Shown: in pieces, positions 1-8,141 of the stretch
How the letters are laid out: every line of letters starts with the position of its first letter
Numbering within the stretch: position 1 is the first letter of the stretch
Assembly (NCBI GenBank): GCA_964523735.1
Contig: CAZFYZ010000055.1
Coordinates: forward strand, 1-24,641
Reading direction: 5' to 3'
Source: CAZFYZ01 sp964523735
GTDB taxonomy: Bacteria > Armatimonadota > UBA5829
Length of the DNA stretch: 24,641 nucleotides
The notes under the pieces: model-generated
The model's input: only the letters and a program-made list of their open reading frames with translations
What the model was told of the DNA's origin: nothing
The model's database searches: none
Made by a program: the position numbers and the translations under genes

Positions 1-3000
1 CAGCTCAGTCTTGATCTTCGCGCTGATCTCCTCGTCAGTCTTCTTTGATCCCGGCTCGGGGGTCGCGGAGGCAGATACCCCGCCCGCCAGCGCCTTCCAG
101 TCCTTGCCGTCCTTGGAGTAGTACACGTCGTAGGTCAGCTTGTCCTTGTCGGGATCCGACCCCGTCCAACGTATTGTCTCCTTGCCCGCCCAGGCTTCGC
201 CACCGACTGGAGCTGTCAGCTTCACTGTCGGCTTCTGGTTCGGAGTCAGGTAGGATAGTGTGCCGTTGCCCTTGAGAGTCACGCGGTACTGAATGTACCT
301 GGCTGGGGCTCCTGCCACCTGCTCACCGGCTGCATTGGTGTAGGACCTGGACCAGTCGCTCCAGGTCGAATCCGGCGTTGCCACATTGCCGGTTCGCGTC
401 TGTAGTGCGACCGACGTTCCGTCCGGCGTGCTCGCGATCCACTTGGCGCGGCCCCAACGGGAGATCATCCCGGTGTCGTGCACGGCGGACTCGAACTCGC
501 CCGTCACATCACAGCACTTGCTGACGTAGACCGCCCCGATGTTGCCGGTTCCGGCGTAGAGCGTACCTGTCCTCTCATTGAGGGCCAGCGACAGGAACTG
601 GACCTTGTCCTTCGATGAGTCGAGCTGAATCGCGGTGTCATCCGGGGAGATCTCTACGAGAGTGCCATCAGATACCGCGTAGACGTGGTTTCGGGAGTCG
701 CAGACCATCGACATCACGCGAGTTGCCTTTGTGTAGACAGCTTTCGATCGTCCGTCAGGCGCGATCCTGTAGACACTGCCCTTTGGCGATGTGCCGGCGT
801 AGACGTTGCCCAGGGTGTCCGTGACGACAGAAGTCACTGAGTCCTCGGCTGCGTCGAAGATCGGTGAGGCCTTACCGGACTTGTCGATCCTGTAGACTAC
901 GCCGTTGATCCCGGTGCCCGCGATCAGTGATCCCTTGGGGTCCCAGCACAGGCTCAGGACCTGCTGCTCGTTGATCTCTGAGAACAGTTCGCCTGTGCCG
1001 CCTGGTGTGATCTTGTAGACCTTGCCTGCATCGCCGACTCCGGCATAGAGGTTGCCTTCGCCGTCGAGTGCCAGCGCGAGGACATACTTCTCCTTTGCGG
1101 TGAAGATCGCTTCGCCCTTGCCGTCCGGCGTGATCCTGAAGACCTTCCCGTGGGGCGAGGTGCTTGCGTAGAGGTTGCCCTTGGCGTCGATCGCGAGCGA
1201 GTGTACCTCCAGTTCACCGGTTTCGAAGAACGTCTTGATCTCGCCGGTGTCGGATATGTGGAGTATCCTGCCCGAGTTGCCTGTGCCCGCGTAGGCACCG
1301 TTGGCCGCAGGAGCAAGGCACCACACAAACTGCTCCGATGTCTCGACCAGTTTCTTGAGCGTTGGCGCCAATTCGAGCTTGTTCTCGCTGGAGGCCGACA
1401 CACCTGAGAAGGTGCCCTTGGCGAAATCTGCCTGCGTGCGCTGAGACCAGGTCTTGGCCTGCCGGACCACGGTCTTTGTGTCCGTCTTGGGCGTTGGCTT
1501 GTTGGGGGCAGAATCGGCTGGCTCAGCAGGAGTCTTGTCCTTGGCCGTGTTCTTGTCCGGTAACTCGATCTCGGTCGGGTCCTCTTTGTCATCGGAGATG
1601 CCGTCTTCGTCGGCATCAGGTCCAAGCAGTGAGTCCGCCGGCTGCAGGATGTCGCCCGGGCCCTCGCCCATGCCGTGCGGAACGGCGTATTCGGAGTCAT
1701 CCATATCGAGCGACATCCCGGAGATCATCTCAATCTCGGGTCCACTGATGTCCGTCGCCGCGGCAGAGAGCTTGGGTGACGACTTGCCTTCCTTCAGATC
1801 CTTGCGCTTGACACTGATCTGCAATTGGGCGGACCCGAAGACAATGCTATCCACGGGGAACGACTGCTTGACCTCCTCGCGCTCCATCCTGAGGCCGGAG
1901 TTCTTCGACGACTTCATCACCTCGGCGATTGCGCTTGGTAGGCCCGTCAGCTTCTCTCCAGCCACATTTACTGCTGTGCTGGGCATCACGAACTGGACCA
2001 CGACCTCGTTGTTCTTCTCGCGCTCGAGGTACTTGTTGATGAGTTGCTTGACGTTGTCCGCGGCGGCCAATGACGATGAGCCAGGCATTATCGGCACCGG
2101 TGTGCCATTGTCGTCGTCGCTCGATGAAGTAGAGATGACCACCGGCATCGCCGCCGGCTGTCCGCCTCCACGAACCGCGAGAGTCATCCTGCCATCGGCT
2201 GCGGTTGCGGGGATCTTCACGCTGAACGTCCTGGTTACGCGCTCCTGTTTATAGGGCCGAAGCACTACGCCGACATCGACTGTCTCGCCGGGCTCAAACT
2301 CGCTCTTCTTAACGAAGATGCGGTCGATGGTTGCGGTGTCGCGCTTGCCGGCGATGCGAACCTGCACGTTGAGCGACTTGATGTCCAGCGGATAGAACTT
2401 GTTGCCGCTCAGGAGTTGCAGAAGTGAGCCTATATCGGAGATCGCGGCGGACTCTATCGAGGCGGAGTCAAAGAACACGTTGCTGCGCTTGATCTTGCCG
2501 ATCTGATCGGCGTTGACTTCGTAGCTGACCTCCGCAGTCGAGTCGCCGGGTGCGGGATGCGTGTCGTAGATCGCCTCTCCCACGACCATAGTCAGGATGC
2601 GTGACGCAAGCTGAGGGTGATTGATGACCTCGACCTTGTAAGTCTTCTTCCTGCCGAACGCGGAGTCGTCTATCGTCACAGTGGCCGGTATGGTTCTCGG
2701 CAGAGGGCCGACGGCCCCGGCGACCGACCAGGGCCGGTCCTGGAATATCCGCCCAACAGTCTTGAGGGGGGTAGCCATTTTGGTGGACGTCTGGTAGCTC
2801 GACAGCACATCGTCAACGAAAGCCGTGGTGAGCGGGGCGTCGATAGCTCCGATGCCAATCAGCGGATGTCCGAACCCGACGATTCTGTTCCCCTGTCTGT
2901 AGGTGAGGGTGCCGATGGCGCTGATGTCGATGTCCCCGCGCGCGAGTGACACACCCATTGCGGCGCCGGGTTTCAGCGACGCCTTTATGGATGGATCGCC

Positions 3001-3726
3001 CTTGCCGCCGCCGGGGCCGGCCATCGGTTCCACACCGTACGGCGCCAGGATCTCCGCCAGCTTCGCAAGGCCTCGGCGGGAGACTCCGCTGACCATGAGC
3101 GGGGTCATCAGTGGCTCCATGCGCAGCGTGCCTTCCGACAGACTCTTGGCGCTTCCGTGGCCGCCTATCTCGATCCGATCTACGCTCTTGCCGCTGACAG
3201 TCACCGGCTGCGCGAGTTCGATCGAGCTGTGACCACTCGGGCGGGTAGGAAGGGCGGAATCCCACGCCTCAAGCATGTCGGCGATAGGCGTGACCATACC
3301 GACCGGCTCCTTGGCAAAGCCGCTGCCGTAGGAGATCGCGCCGATCAGCTTGCCCTTGACGTAGCAGGGGCTGCCGCTCATTCCGGCAATGATGCCGGTG
3401 TCGCGCTTTGTTATGGGGCCACCGCCGACTCTGACAAGAATCAGGTCCTTGCCGGTGTTCATCTGCTTGAGAACCCCAAGGACTTCGAGATCGAATTTCT
3501 CGATTTCAGTGCCGTGAAAGACCGTCAGTCCATAGCCCCTCATGCCGCGCTTGACTTCCGAAACCGGCATGAACTGCTTCGCGTCCTCGGCCGAGACTCC
3601 CGGCGGCAGCGGTCCGGCGTTCGCGACCGGCACTGTGATCGGGAGCAGAACTGCGAGGGCGATGGCGAGGGCTATGGCAAGTAGGCTAGACCTGTGGCTA
3701 AGGCAGAAACTGCGATTTATGGTCAA
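1..3726 (-). CDS. Secreted S55 (SpoIVB-type) protease with propeller and Ig-like modules, partial
   Basis: The frame is open from a TTG at 3724-3726 to the window edge with no stop, giving 1242 residues and no C-terminus. The TTG has GGAGGAG just upstream, and the next residues form a signal peptide with a hydrophobic run at about 14-34 and an ANA cleavage site at 35-37. Residues about 48-310 match the S55 domain: a GMRGYGLTVFHG opening, the GMSGSP nucleophile box at 115-120, and FGHP at 285-288. Residues about 320-690 look beta-rich. An acidic DADEDGISDD stretch near 704, like a calcium-binding type-3 repeat, and a Pro/Lys/Thr linker follow. Residues about 785-1085 hold some seven repeats of roughly 40 residues of the type LYAGTG..G.VYRITPDG, typical of a beta-propeller. 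From about 1163 the motif PVGGEAWAG..I.W opens an Ig-like module. In B. subtilis, S55 proteases act in sporulation signalling; here only secretion and proteolysis are inferred. Confidence 0.85.
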   Translation of the reverse strand, partial: MTINRSFCLSHRSSLLAIALAIALAVLLPITVPVANAGPLPPGVSAEDAKQFMPVSEVKRGMRGYGLTVFHGTEIEKFDLEVLGVLKQMNTGKDLILVRVGGGPITKRDTGIIAGMSGSPCYVKGKLIGAISYGSGFAKEPVGMVTPIADMLEAWDSALPTRPSGHSSIELAQPVTVSGKSVDRIEIGGHGSAKSLSEGTLRMEPLMTPLMVSGVSRRGLAKLAEILAPYGVEPMAGPGGGKGDPSIKASLKPGAAMGVSLARGDIDISAIGTLTYRQGNRIVGFGHPLIGIGAIDAPLTTAFVDDVLSSYQTSTKMATPLKTVGRIFQDRPWSVAGAVGPLPRTIPATVTIDDSAFGRKKTYKVEVINHPQLASRILTMVVGEAIYDTHPAPGDSTAEVSYEVNADQIGKIKRSNVFFDSASIESAAISDIGSLLQLLSGNKFYPLDIKSLNVQVRIAGKRDTATIDRIFVKKSEFEPGETVDVGVVLRPYKQERVTRTFSVKIPATAADGRMTLAVRGGGQPAAMPVVISTSSSDDDNGTPVPIMPGSSSLAAADNVKQLINKYLEREKNNEVVVQFVMPSTAVNVAGEKLTGLPSAIAEVMKSSKNSGLRMEREEVKQSFPVDSIVFGSAQLQISVKRKDLKEGKSSPKLSAAATDISGPEIEMISGMSLDMDDSEYAVPHGMGEGPGDILQPADSLLGPDADEDGISDDKEDPTEIELPDKNTAKDKTPAEPADSAPNKPTPKTDTKTVVRQAKTWSQRTQADFAKGTFSGVSASSENKLELAPTLKKLVETSEQFVWCLAPAANGAYAGTGNSGRILHISDTGEIKTFFETGELEVHSLAIDAKGNLYASTSPHGKVFRITPDGKGEAIFTAKEKYVLALALDGEGNLYAGVGDAGKVYKITPGGTGELFSEINEQQVLSLCWDPKGSLIAGTGINGVVYRIDKSGKASPIFDAAEDSVTSVVTDTLGNVYAGTSPKGSVYRIAPDGRSKAVYTKATRVMSMVCDSRNHVYAVSDGTLVEISPDDTAIQLDSSKDKVQFLSLALNERTGTLYAGTGNIGAVYVSKCCDVTGEFESAVHDTGMISRWGRAKWIASTPDGTSVALQTRTGNVATPDSTWSDWSRSYTNAAGEQVAGAPARYIQYRVTLKGNGTLSYLTPNQKPTVKLTAPVGGEAWAGKETIRWTGSDPDKDKLTYDVYYSKDGKDWKALAGGVSASATPEPGSKKTDEEISAKIKTEL

Positions 3727-3786
3727 GTATGCTCCTCCGTGCAACGGAAAAAAGGGACGGCAAGCACACTCCCGCCCCGTGATTTC

Positions 3787-3815
3787 ATGGTACTACACAG
3801 CCAGTTCGTGGTCAA
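3787..3815 (-). promoter_or_regulatory. Candidate sigma-70 promoter for the S55 protease gene
   Basis: On the minus strand TTGACC (3810-3815) and TACCAT (3787-3792) are separated by 17 bases. They lie about 60 bases upstream of the TTG start at 3726, leaving a short leader that carries the GGAGGAG ribosome site. The -10 is weak, so this is a candidate only. Confidence 0.4.
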
Positions 3816-3926
3816 ACTTGCCAAGGCCATCTCAACAGGCCGGCTGTGCAGCACGCGCGTGCTCCATGACCTCGTCGTCGCGGAGTCACTCTTCTATACG
3901 TCTGTCGAGAGGCGAAGGTTTCGTCA

Positions 3927-3955
3927 TTGACGAGCAGAGCGGCCGGTGCTAAAAT
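3927..3955 (+). promoter_or_regulatory. Sigma-70 promoter of the lacI-family operon
   Basis: TTGACG (3927-3932) and TAAAAT (3950-3955) are separated by exactly 17 bases and lie 34 bases upstream of the ATG at 3990. An upstream ATG in the lacI frame at 3927 overlaps the -35 hexamer, which argues against it as the start. Confidence 0.7.
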
Positions 3956-3958
3956 CAG

Positions 3959-3972
3959 TGGAACCGCTTACA
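3959..3972 (+). promoter_or_regulatory. LacI-family operator (probable autoregulation)
   Basis: TGGAACCGCTTACA is an imperfect palindrome with a central CG, matching the usual LacI/GalR operator pattern TGxAAxCGxTTxCA. It begins three bases after the -10 hexamer and so covers the expected transcription start. Binding there by the regulator encoded immediately downstream would block transcription of its own operon. Confidence 0.65.
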
Positions 3973-3989
3973 TCAGTGAGAAAGCTGCA

Positions 3990-5024
3990 ATGAATGATAG
4001 GCCAGCCACAATACGCGATGTTGCTGCAGCCGCAGGGGTCGGCACTGCTACCGTCTCCCGGGTCCTCAACGAGCCGTGGAAGGTGCGCCCTGAGACTACC
4101 GAGCGAGTCAAGGCCAGCGTGGAGAAGCTCGGCTACAAGCCCAACTTCCGCGCCAGGTTGCTCGCGAGAGGCAACTGCGGCACTGTCTGTTTTCTGATGT
4201 CGAACAGGCCGTTTGTTCATTCAGTCCACGGCAGCATCCTGAACGCCGCAGCCCACGAGGCGGATATCCTCGAAGTCCAGGTGGTCTATGCGAGCTGTTA
4301 CTACGATCACGATACGCCCCCGTCAGCGATTCAGTTGCCGCAGCTTTTGACGGCGCGCGGGCTGATCGATGGTGTGATAGCCGCCGGCACCAACTATCCC
4401 AATCTTCTGGAGGCAATATCGGACCTCGACTTGCCTTGCGTGGTTTTCGGTACGAACCTTATAACGGAAAGCCCCGAGAGAATCCCCAACGCGGTCTATG
4501 TGGACGATGAGCAGGGTGGGCAGTTGGCCGCGAGGCACTTGATCGACCTTGGACACAGAAAGATCGGGTTCATTGGGGACGTCACTCTTCCCTGGTTCAG
4601 GAACCGCTACGCCGGGTTCCGGAAAGTGACGGAGGAGGCTTCCCTCGAGTGCCTGCCACCCGTAGGCAAGATGATCGAAGGGTCCATCGAGATGGGCGCG
4701 GCGGCTGTTGCGGAGCTTCTGGATGGTGGCGCCGACTTCACCGGCCTGTTTGTCGGCAGTGATCGCGTCGCTTTTGGGGCTGTTCAGGCGCTGCGGCGGC
4801 GAGGCGTGCGTGTGCCGGAGGATGTGAGCGTGGTTGGCTTTGACGATGACGATATTGCCCCGCTCGCTGAGCCCCCTCTAACCACGGTTCGGATGCCGAG
4901 CGATGAGATCGGAGCGCAGTGCATGCTCAGACTCAACGATATGGTAAGAGGCACCAATGAGCCATTGGAGCCTGTGGTCGTGCCATTGGAGCTGATCGTG
5001 CGCGAGTCTACTTCGGCTCCATAG
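3990..5024 (+). CDS. LacI/GalR-family transcriptional regulator
   Basis: This is a 344-residue protein of normal family length. The N-terminus (TIRDVAAAAGVGTATVSRVLN) is a textbook LacI helix-turn-helix, followed by the hinge-helix region. The rest is a type-1 periplasmic-binding-protein-like effector domain, with the family signatures TGLFVGSDRVAFGAVQAL and VPEDVSVVGFDDDDIAPLAEPPLTT near the C-terminus. The ATG at 3990 is preferred over the in-frame ATG at 3927 because the HTH then starts at residue 5 and the promoter and operator lie upstream. The ligand is unknown, but such regulators normally sense a sugar or sugar phosphate. It is followed after 28 bases by the transaldolase-like gene, with which it is probably co-transcribed. 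Confidence 0.93.
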   Translation: MNDRPATIRDVAAAAGVGTATVSRVLNEPWKVRPETTERVKASVEKLGYKPNFRARLLARGNCGTVCFLMSNRPFVHSVHGSILNAAAHEADILEVQVVYASCYYDHDTPPSAIQLPQLLTARGLIDGVIAAGTNYPNLLEAISDLDLPCVVFGTNLITESPERIPNAVYVDDEQGGQLAARHLIDLGHRKIGFIGDVTLPWFRNRYAGFRKVTEEASLECLPPVGKMIEGSIEMGAAAVAELLDGGADFTGLFVGSDRVAFGAVQALRRRGVRVPEDVSVVGFDDDDIAPLAEPPLTTVRMPSDEIGAQCMLRLNDMVRGTNEPLEPVVVPLELIVRESTSAP

Positions 5025-5052
5025 CTTTCTACCCTAGAAGGAGATTGAGCAC

Positions 5053-7080
5053 ATGTCCAGCGATCTTTCGTTGCATACTGATAGCATAGCCAACTTAGTG
5101 CTTGGCAAAGACAGACGTAATCAGGGGATGATGCCTGGGTGGGACTTGGAACTCGCCAGACAGAAGATGCTATTCTTCACGACACCTGCACAGTTCGTCG
5201 GCGTATTGGTGGCAGTGGAGCGGGTGCTGGACGAGGCGATGCCGGAGGCCGATCTGGATTCGCGAGAGCGGATCATCTCGTTCATGCTCGGCATCGCCGA
5301 ATCCTTGAGCTCACCGGTTGAGCTGGATCACAACTTGAGCCGCAAGCAGTGGCACGGGAACGAAGCGATGAGCGAAGGCGCCGCCAACTCCAACCGAAAC
5401 TATGCGGCAGGGATTGCGGCGCGATGGGCAGAGGAAGATCTGCCGGCGTTCCTCGCTGTTACGGCGCGGATCAAGGCTGAGGATCTCGCAGCTAACAAGG
5501 GCGACAATCTGTTCGCGGGGTGGGGGAAGAAGTGGGAGGCTGAGCATGGCCGCGACCCCTATGCCTCCGTTGATGACTATCTATCCTGCTTCGGTGAGCT
5601 GTATGCGCGCGATAAGTTCTACCCATCTCTCTACTTCGCCAGGGAAAAGGGCCTGACGAAGACGCAGTTCTTCAATGATTACGGCATGCAGGCGGCGCGC
5701 TGCCGGCGGATGGGGAGCCTCGGCGGCACGACGAATCCCGTGATAGCTGTAATCGGCGAGGATGATATGTCCGGCATCGGCTGCATGTGGGGCGAAGAGG
5801 CGAGCAAGCTCATCTGCCAGTTCCCGAACAAGTGGCACGAAGTGCGGCGGCACGTTGCCCAGGAGCAGGTCTCAGGCGAGCACCCGGACGATTGGGCGGC
5901 GGTAAGATTCACCGAATGGGTGGTTGTGGATGCGATGCTCGGCCTGCGGTCGATCTTCCTGCTGAGAGGGCTCGGGCGAGTCGCGTTCCAGCTGCGCCCG
6001 GATTGGCACGACGATGAGAAGAAGCTGACCTACGCAGGCGGTGAGATCTACCAGCGCCTGTGTGAGAGGGTGAAGCTCTTTGACGAGATCCTGCTGGAGG
6101 GCGTGGACGAGCGATACAAGGCACTGGCGGCTCCTCGCGTGGGCAAATCCAACAACCACTTCAAGATCGCCTGCACGGGGCAGGCTTCGCTGAACGTGGT
6201 CCGGTCGTTCAACGCGGGCCGGTCGGAGGCATATCCGGACGCCATCCAAGAGCGCATGTTCACCAACGTGACGCTATCCTACGAGGTGCCGCAGATGCAT
6301 GCGGCGGTGATGGCGACCGAGGACGGCATTCGGGACTACGAGAAGCGCACCGGTAAGACGGTCGATGATGGCGAAGGCGGTTCGGTCGTCACGAGCATGA
6401 TCGGTCGCTTCAATGACGCGATCCGAGAGTACCGCATGAGGGCGCTGCTGGCGGCGCTGCCGGAGTCGAGTGAGTTCAGGAAGATCGAGCCTGCCTCTGT
6501 GAAGAAGCTGACGGATGCCTCAGTCAACAACCCCGAGTTCATTGCGGCAGTCAGAGCGGCGGGAGTCACATTCGAGCCGGAGGCTGAAGAGAACGCCATC
6601 GATCGCGCCGGCACACTCTGCACGAAGCGCGTGGTGATCCTGCTGGAGAACGCGGGCATTGATCGCACGCGAATCCTCACCGCCTCCAAGCGCAACTTCG
6701 CGCAGAACAGCGAGCTTCTTGACGTGCCGTTCTCGACCGACTTCGGCAACATCCAGCGGATGTACCTTGACCTGATGCCGCTCGACATCCCGAACTGGAA
6801 GACGCTCTACGACGATATGACGCCGGATGGCATGCCCGCGCCTGGCTCCATCTGGGCCAAGCGCCACGAGACCCTATCGCGCATCTGGCCCGATTGGGCG
6901 AAAGTCTTTGAGATCGACGGGGTGAAGCCCGCAGACTACGCATCGGCGATCTACGTCGGCCCAACCCTCAAGCAGTTCCTGGGGATGTGGCAGGAGAACG
7001 TCGCGCGTGCCGCAAGGTTCGCGGGTGAGGCGCGGACTGCCGGCGCAAAGCGCGACTGCACGGCGGTCCCACGGGGGTAG
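5053..7080 (+). CDS. Large divergent transaldolase-superfamily protein
   Basis: The protein has 675 residues, and AAGGAG stands 9 bases before the ATG. By eye it carries transaldolase landmarks in order. GGTTNPVI at 224-231 corresponds to the TTNPS loop. HFKIACT holds Lys371, in the place of the Schiff-base lysine of the KIPAT motif. FTNVTLSYEVPQ corresponds to NVTLLFS, TSMIGRFNDA to SPFVGRIDD, and ILTASKRNF to the ASFRN strand. Normal transaldolases are about 220-380 residues, so an N-terminal region of about 210 residues and inserts between motifs are extra. A cytoplasmic aldolase or transaldolase acting on a sugar phosphate is inferred, and the substrate is unknown. It sits between a LacI regulator and an arginase-fold gene that starts five bases after its stop, so these are likely co-translated. 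The assignment rests on motif order and could be checked by structure prediction. Confidence 0.7.
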   Translation: MSSDLSLHTDSIANLVLGKDRRNQGMMPGWDLELARQKMLFFTTPAQFVGVLVAVERVLDEAMPEADLDSRERIISFMLGIAESLSSPVELDHNLSRKQWHGNEAMSEGAANSNRNYAAGIAARWAEEDLPAFLAVTARIKAEDLAANKGDNLFAGWGKKWEAEHGRDPYASVDDYLSCFGELYARDKFYPSLYFAREKGLTKTQFFNDYGMQAARCRRMGSLGGTTNPVIAVIGEDDMSGIGCMWGEEASKLICQFPNKWHEVRRHVAQEQVSGEHPDDWAAVRFTEWVVVDAMLGLRSIFLLRGLGRVAFQLRPDWHDDEKKLTYAGGEIYQRLCERVKLFDEILLEGVDERYKALAAPRVGKSNNHFKIACTGQASLNVVRSFNAGRSEAYPDAIQERMFTNVTLSYEVPQMHAAVMATEDGIRDYEKRTGKTVDDGEGGSVVTSMIGRFNDAIREYRMRALLAALPESSEFRKIEPASVKKLTDASVNNPEFIAAVRAAGVTFEPEAEENAIDRAGTLCTKRVVILLENAGIDRTRILTASKRNFAQNSELLDVPFSTDFGNIQRMYLDLMPLDIPNWKTLYDDMTPDGMPAPGSIWAKRHETLSRIWPDWAKVFEIDGVKPADYASAIYVGPTLKQFLGMWQENVARAARFAGEARTAGAKRDCTAVPRG

Positions 7081-7085
7081 GGCGA

Positions 7086-8045
7086 ATGGGATCGATGCTA
7101 AGGGCTCGTATATTGGACTTCGACGGCAGCGTGACATCGCAGAGCCGTCTCGTCTCGCGGCTTGGGGGCTCGCTCGAGATCGTGGACCTGCGCGAGCTCG
7201 GGCCTGCTGTTCGGTATCTGCCGACGGACAAGTCTGCTCGGGAGCTCGATGAGACGGTTACAGCGCTCGAACCGCGTTGGCTAACTTTCCTGGGCAGCGG
7301 CGACTTCCACCACGCAGCGGCGTCAATTCTCAAGGGTGTTCAGGAGCCGTTCTCGCTGGTCGTGATAGATCAGCATTCGGACTGGATGAAGAACTCTCCC
7401 TGCCCGTGCGGGGCGTGGCTGCGAGAGGCGCTGAAGCTCCCGAACCTCGAGCGGATAGTCTCTCTGGGCGTCGGAGACCGAAGCATAGCAGGATGGCTGA
7501 TCTCTCACGCGCCATTCAAGGAGATCCTCTCCGGCCGGGTCGAGCTCTACCCTCTGGAGTGCAAGCTATCGAAGCATCTTGGTAGGCACGGGGCGTCAGA
7601 GACGCCGGCTACAGAGGGGATGTCCGGTGGTCTTCGTTGCGCCAAGCTCAGAAAAGGGCTCTTTGCGACGACCATACACTGGCGGACCATCCAGGACGAG
7701 AGCTGGGAGGCCATCGTTCGCGACGCTGTGGATGGTTTGCCCGGCGAGAGGGTCTACCTCTCCATCGACAAAGATTGCCTCGTCGCTGACCACGCCTTCA
7801 CCAACTGGGGCAACGGCGGCATTACGCTGGATCAGCTTCTCTTCGCGGTCGGGCTCATTCGCGAGCGCAAAGAGCTCATCGGCGTGGATATCAGCGGGGA
7901 GTGGTCGCAGGTCGAGGTCGCGAACTCACTGCTGCAGAAGATGGCTATCAAAACCCACCCTATCTCGCCCGATCCGACCCCTGAAGAACTCGCCCGCAAT
8001 GAGGATACCAACCTAGCGCTGATGGATGCGCTGGGGCTTGAGTAG
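7086..8045 (+). CDS. Arginase/ureohydrolase-fold protein
   Basis: This is a 319-residue protein in the size range of arginases and agmatinases. Dinuclear-metal motifs of the fold are visible: GSGDFHH at 70-76 (the GGDHS position), DQHSD at 95-99 (DxHxD) and SIDKD at 226-230 (SxDxD). GVDISGEW near the C-terminus takes the place of the Glu-containing strand. The metal site therefore looks intact, but the substrate is not deducible. The family includes arginase, agmatinase, guanidinobutyrase and formimidoylglutamase. Its place directly behind a transaldolase-like gene under a LacI regulator is unusual for nitrogen catabolism. The start at 7086 is five bases after the preceding stop; ATG 7095 is an alternative. 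Residues 166-176 (GRHGASETPAT) are encoded by a copy of a dispersed palindromic repeat. Confidence 0.8.
   Translation: MGSMLRARILDFDGSVTSQSRLVSRLGGSLEIVDLRELGPAVRYLPTDKSARELDETVTALEPRWLTFLGSGDFHHAAASILKGVQEPFSLVVIDQHSDWMKNSPCPCGAWLREALKLPNLERIVSLGVGDRSIAGWLISHAPFKEILSGRVELYPLECKLSKHLGRHGASETPATEGMSGGLRCAKLRKGLFATTIHWRTIQDESWEAIVRDAVDGLPGERVYLSIDKDCLVADHAFTNWGNGGITLDQLLFAVGLIRERKELIGVDISGEWSQVEVANSLLQKMAIKTHPISPDPTPEELARNEDTNLALMDALGLE
7582..7613 (+). repeat. Dispersed palindromic element, in-frame copy
   Basis: The hairpin GGCGTC-AGA-GACGCC (7592-7606) is flanked by GTAGG on the left and GGCTACA on the right, so GTAG/CTAC form an outer inverted repeat. The block GGGGCGTCAGAGACGCCGGC plus TACA recurs in reverse orientation at 13799-13824 and, with one change, at 24539-24562. 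This copy lies inside the arginase-like gene and keeps its frame. Confidence 0.75.
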
Positions 8046-8066
8046 ATAACCGACTGCCCGCATAGC

Positions 8067-8124
8067 GTCATTCTGAGCGTAACGAAGAATCCCGTCCGGA
8101 TTCTTTGCTAACGCTCAGAATGAC
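8067..8124. repeat. Long hairpin repeat between convergent genes, probable bidirectional terminator
   Basis: Near-perfect inverted arms of about 26 bases run from GTCATTCTGAGCG to its complement CGCTCAGAATGAC, with a short central loop. The hairpin lies between the stop of the arginase-like gene and the end of the convergent DUF362 gene, so it could end transcripts from both sides. The same sequence style recurs at 23442-23526, which marks it as a dispersed intergenic palindrome rather than an ordinary terminator. Confidence 0.7.
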
Positions 8125-8141
8125 AGTGCAAACGTGCTGAA

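Noticed and set aside
954..1700. Minus-strand open frame of 248 codons rich in Arg, Ser, Thr and Pro
   Set aside because: It lies in another frame inside the 1-3726 gene, whose own frame shows clear propeller repeats; the composition is that of an out-of-frame shadow.
1454..2254. Plus-strand open frame of 266 codons
   Set aside because: Ser-rich sequence without motifs, fully antisense to the S55 protease gene.
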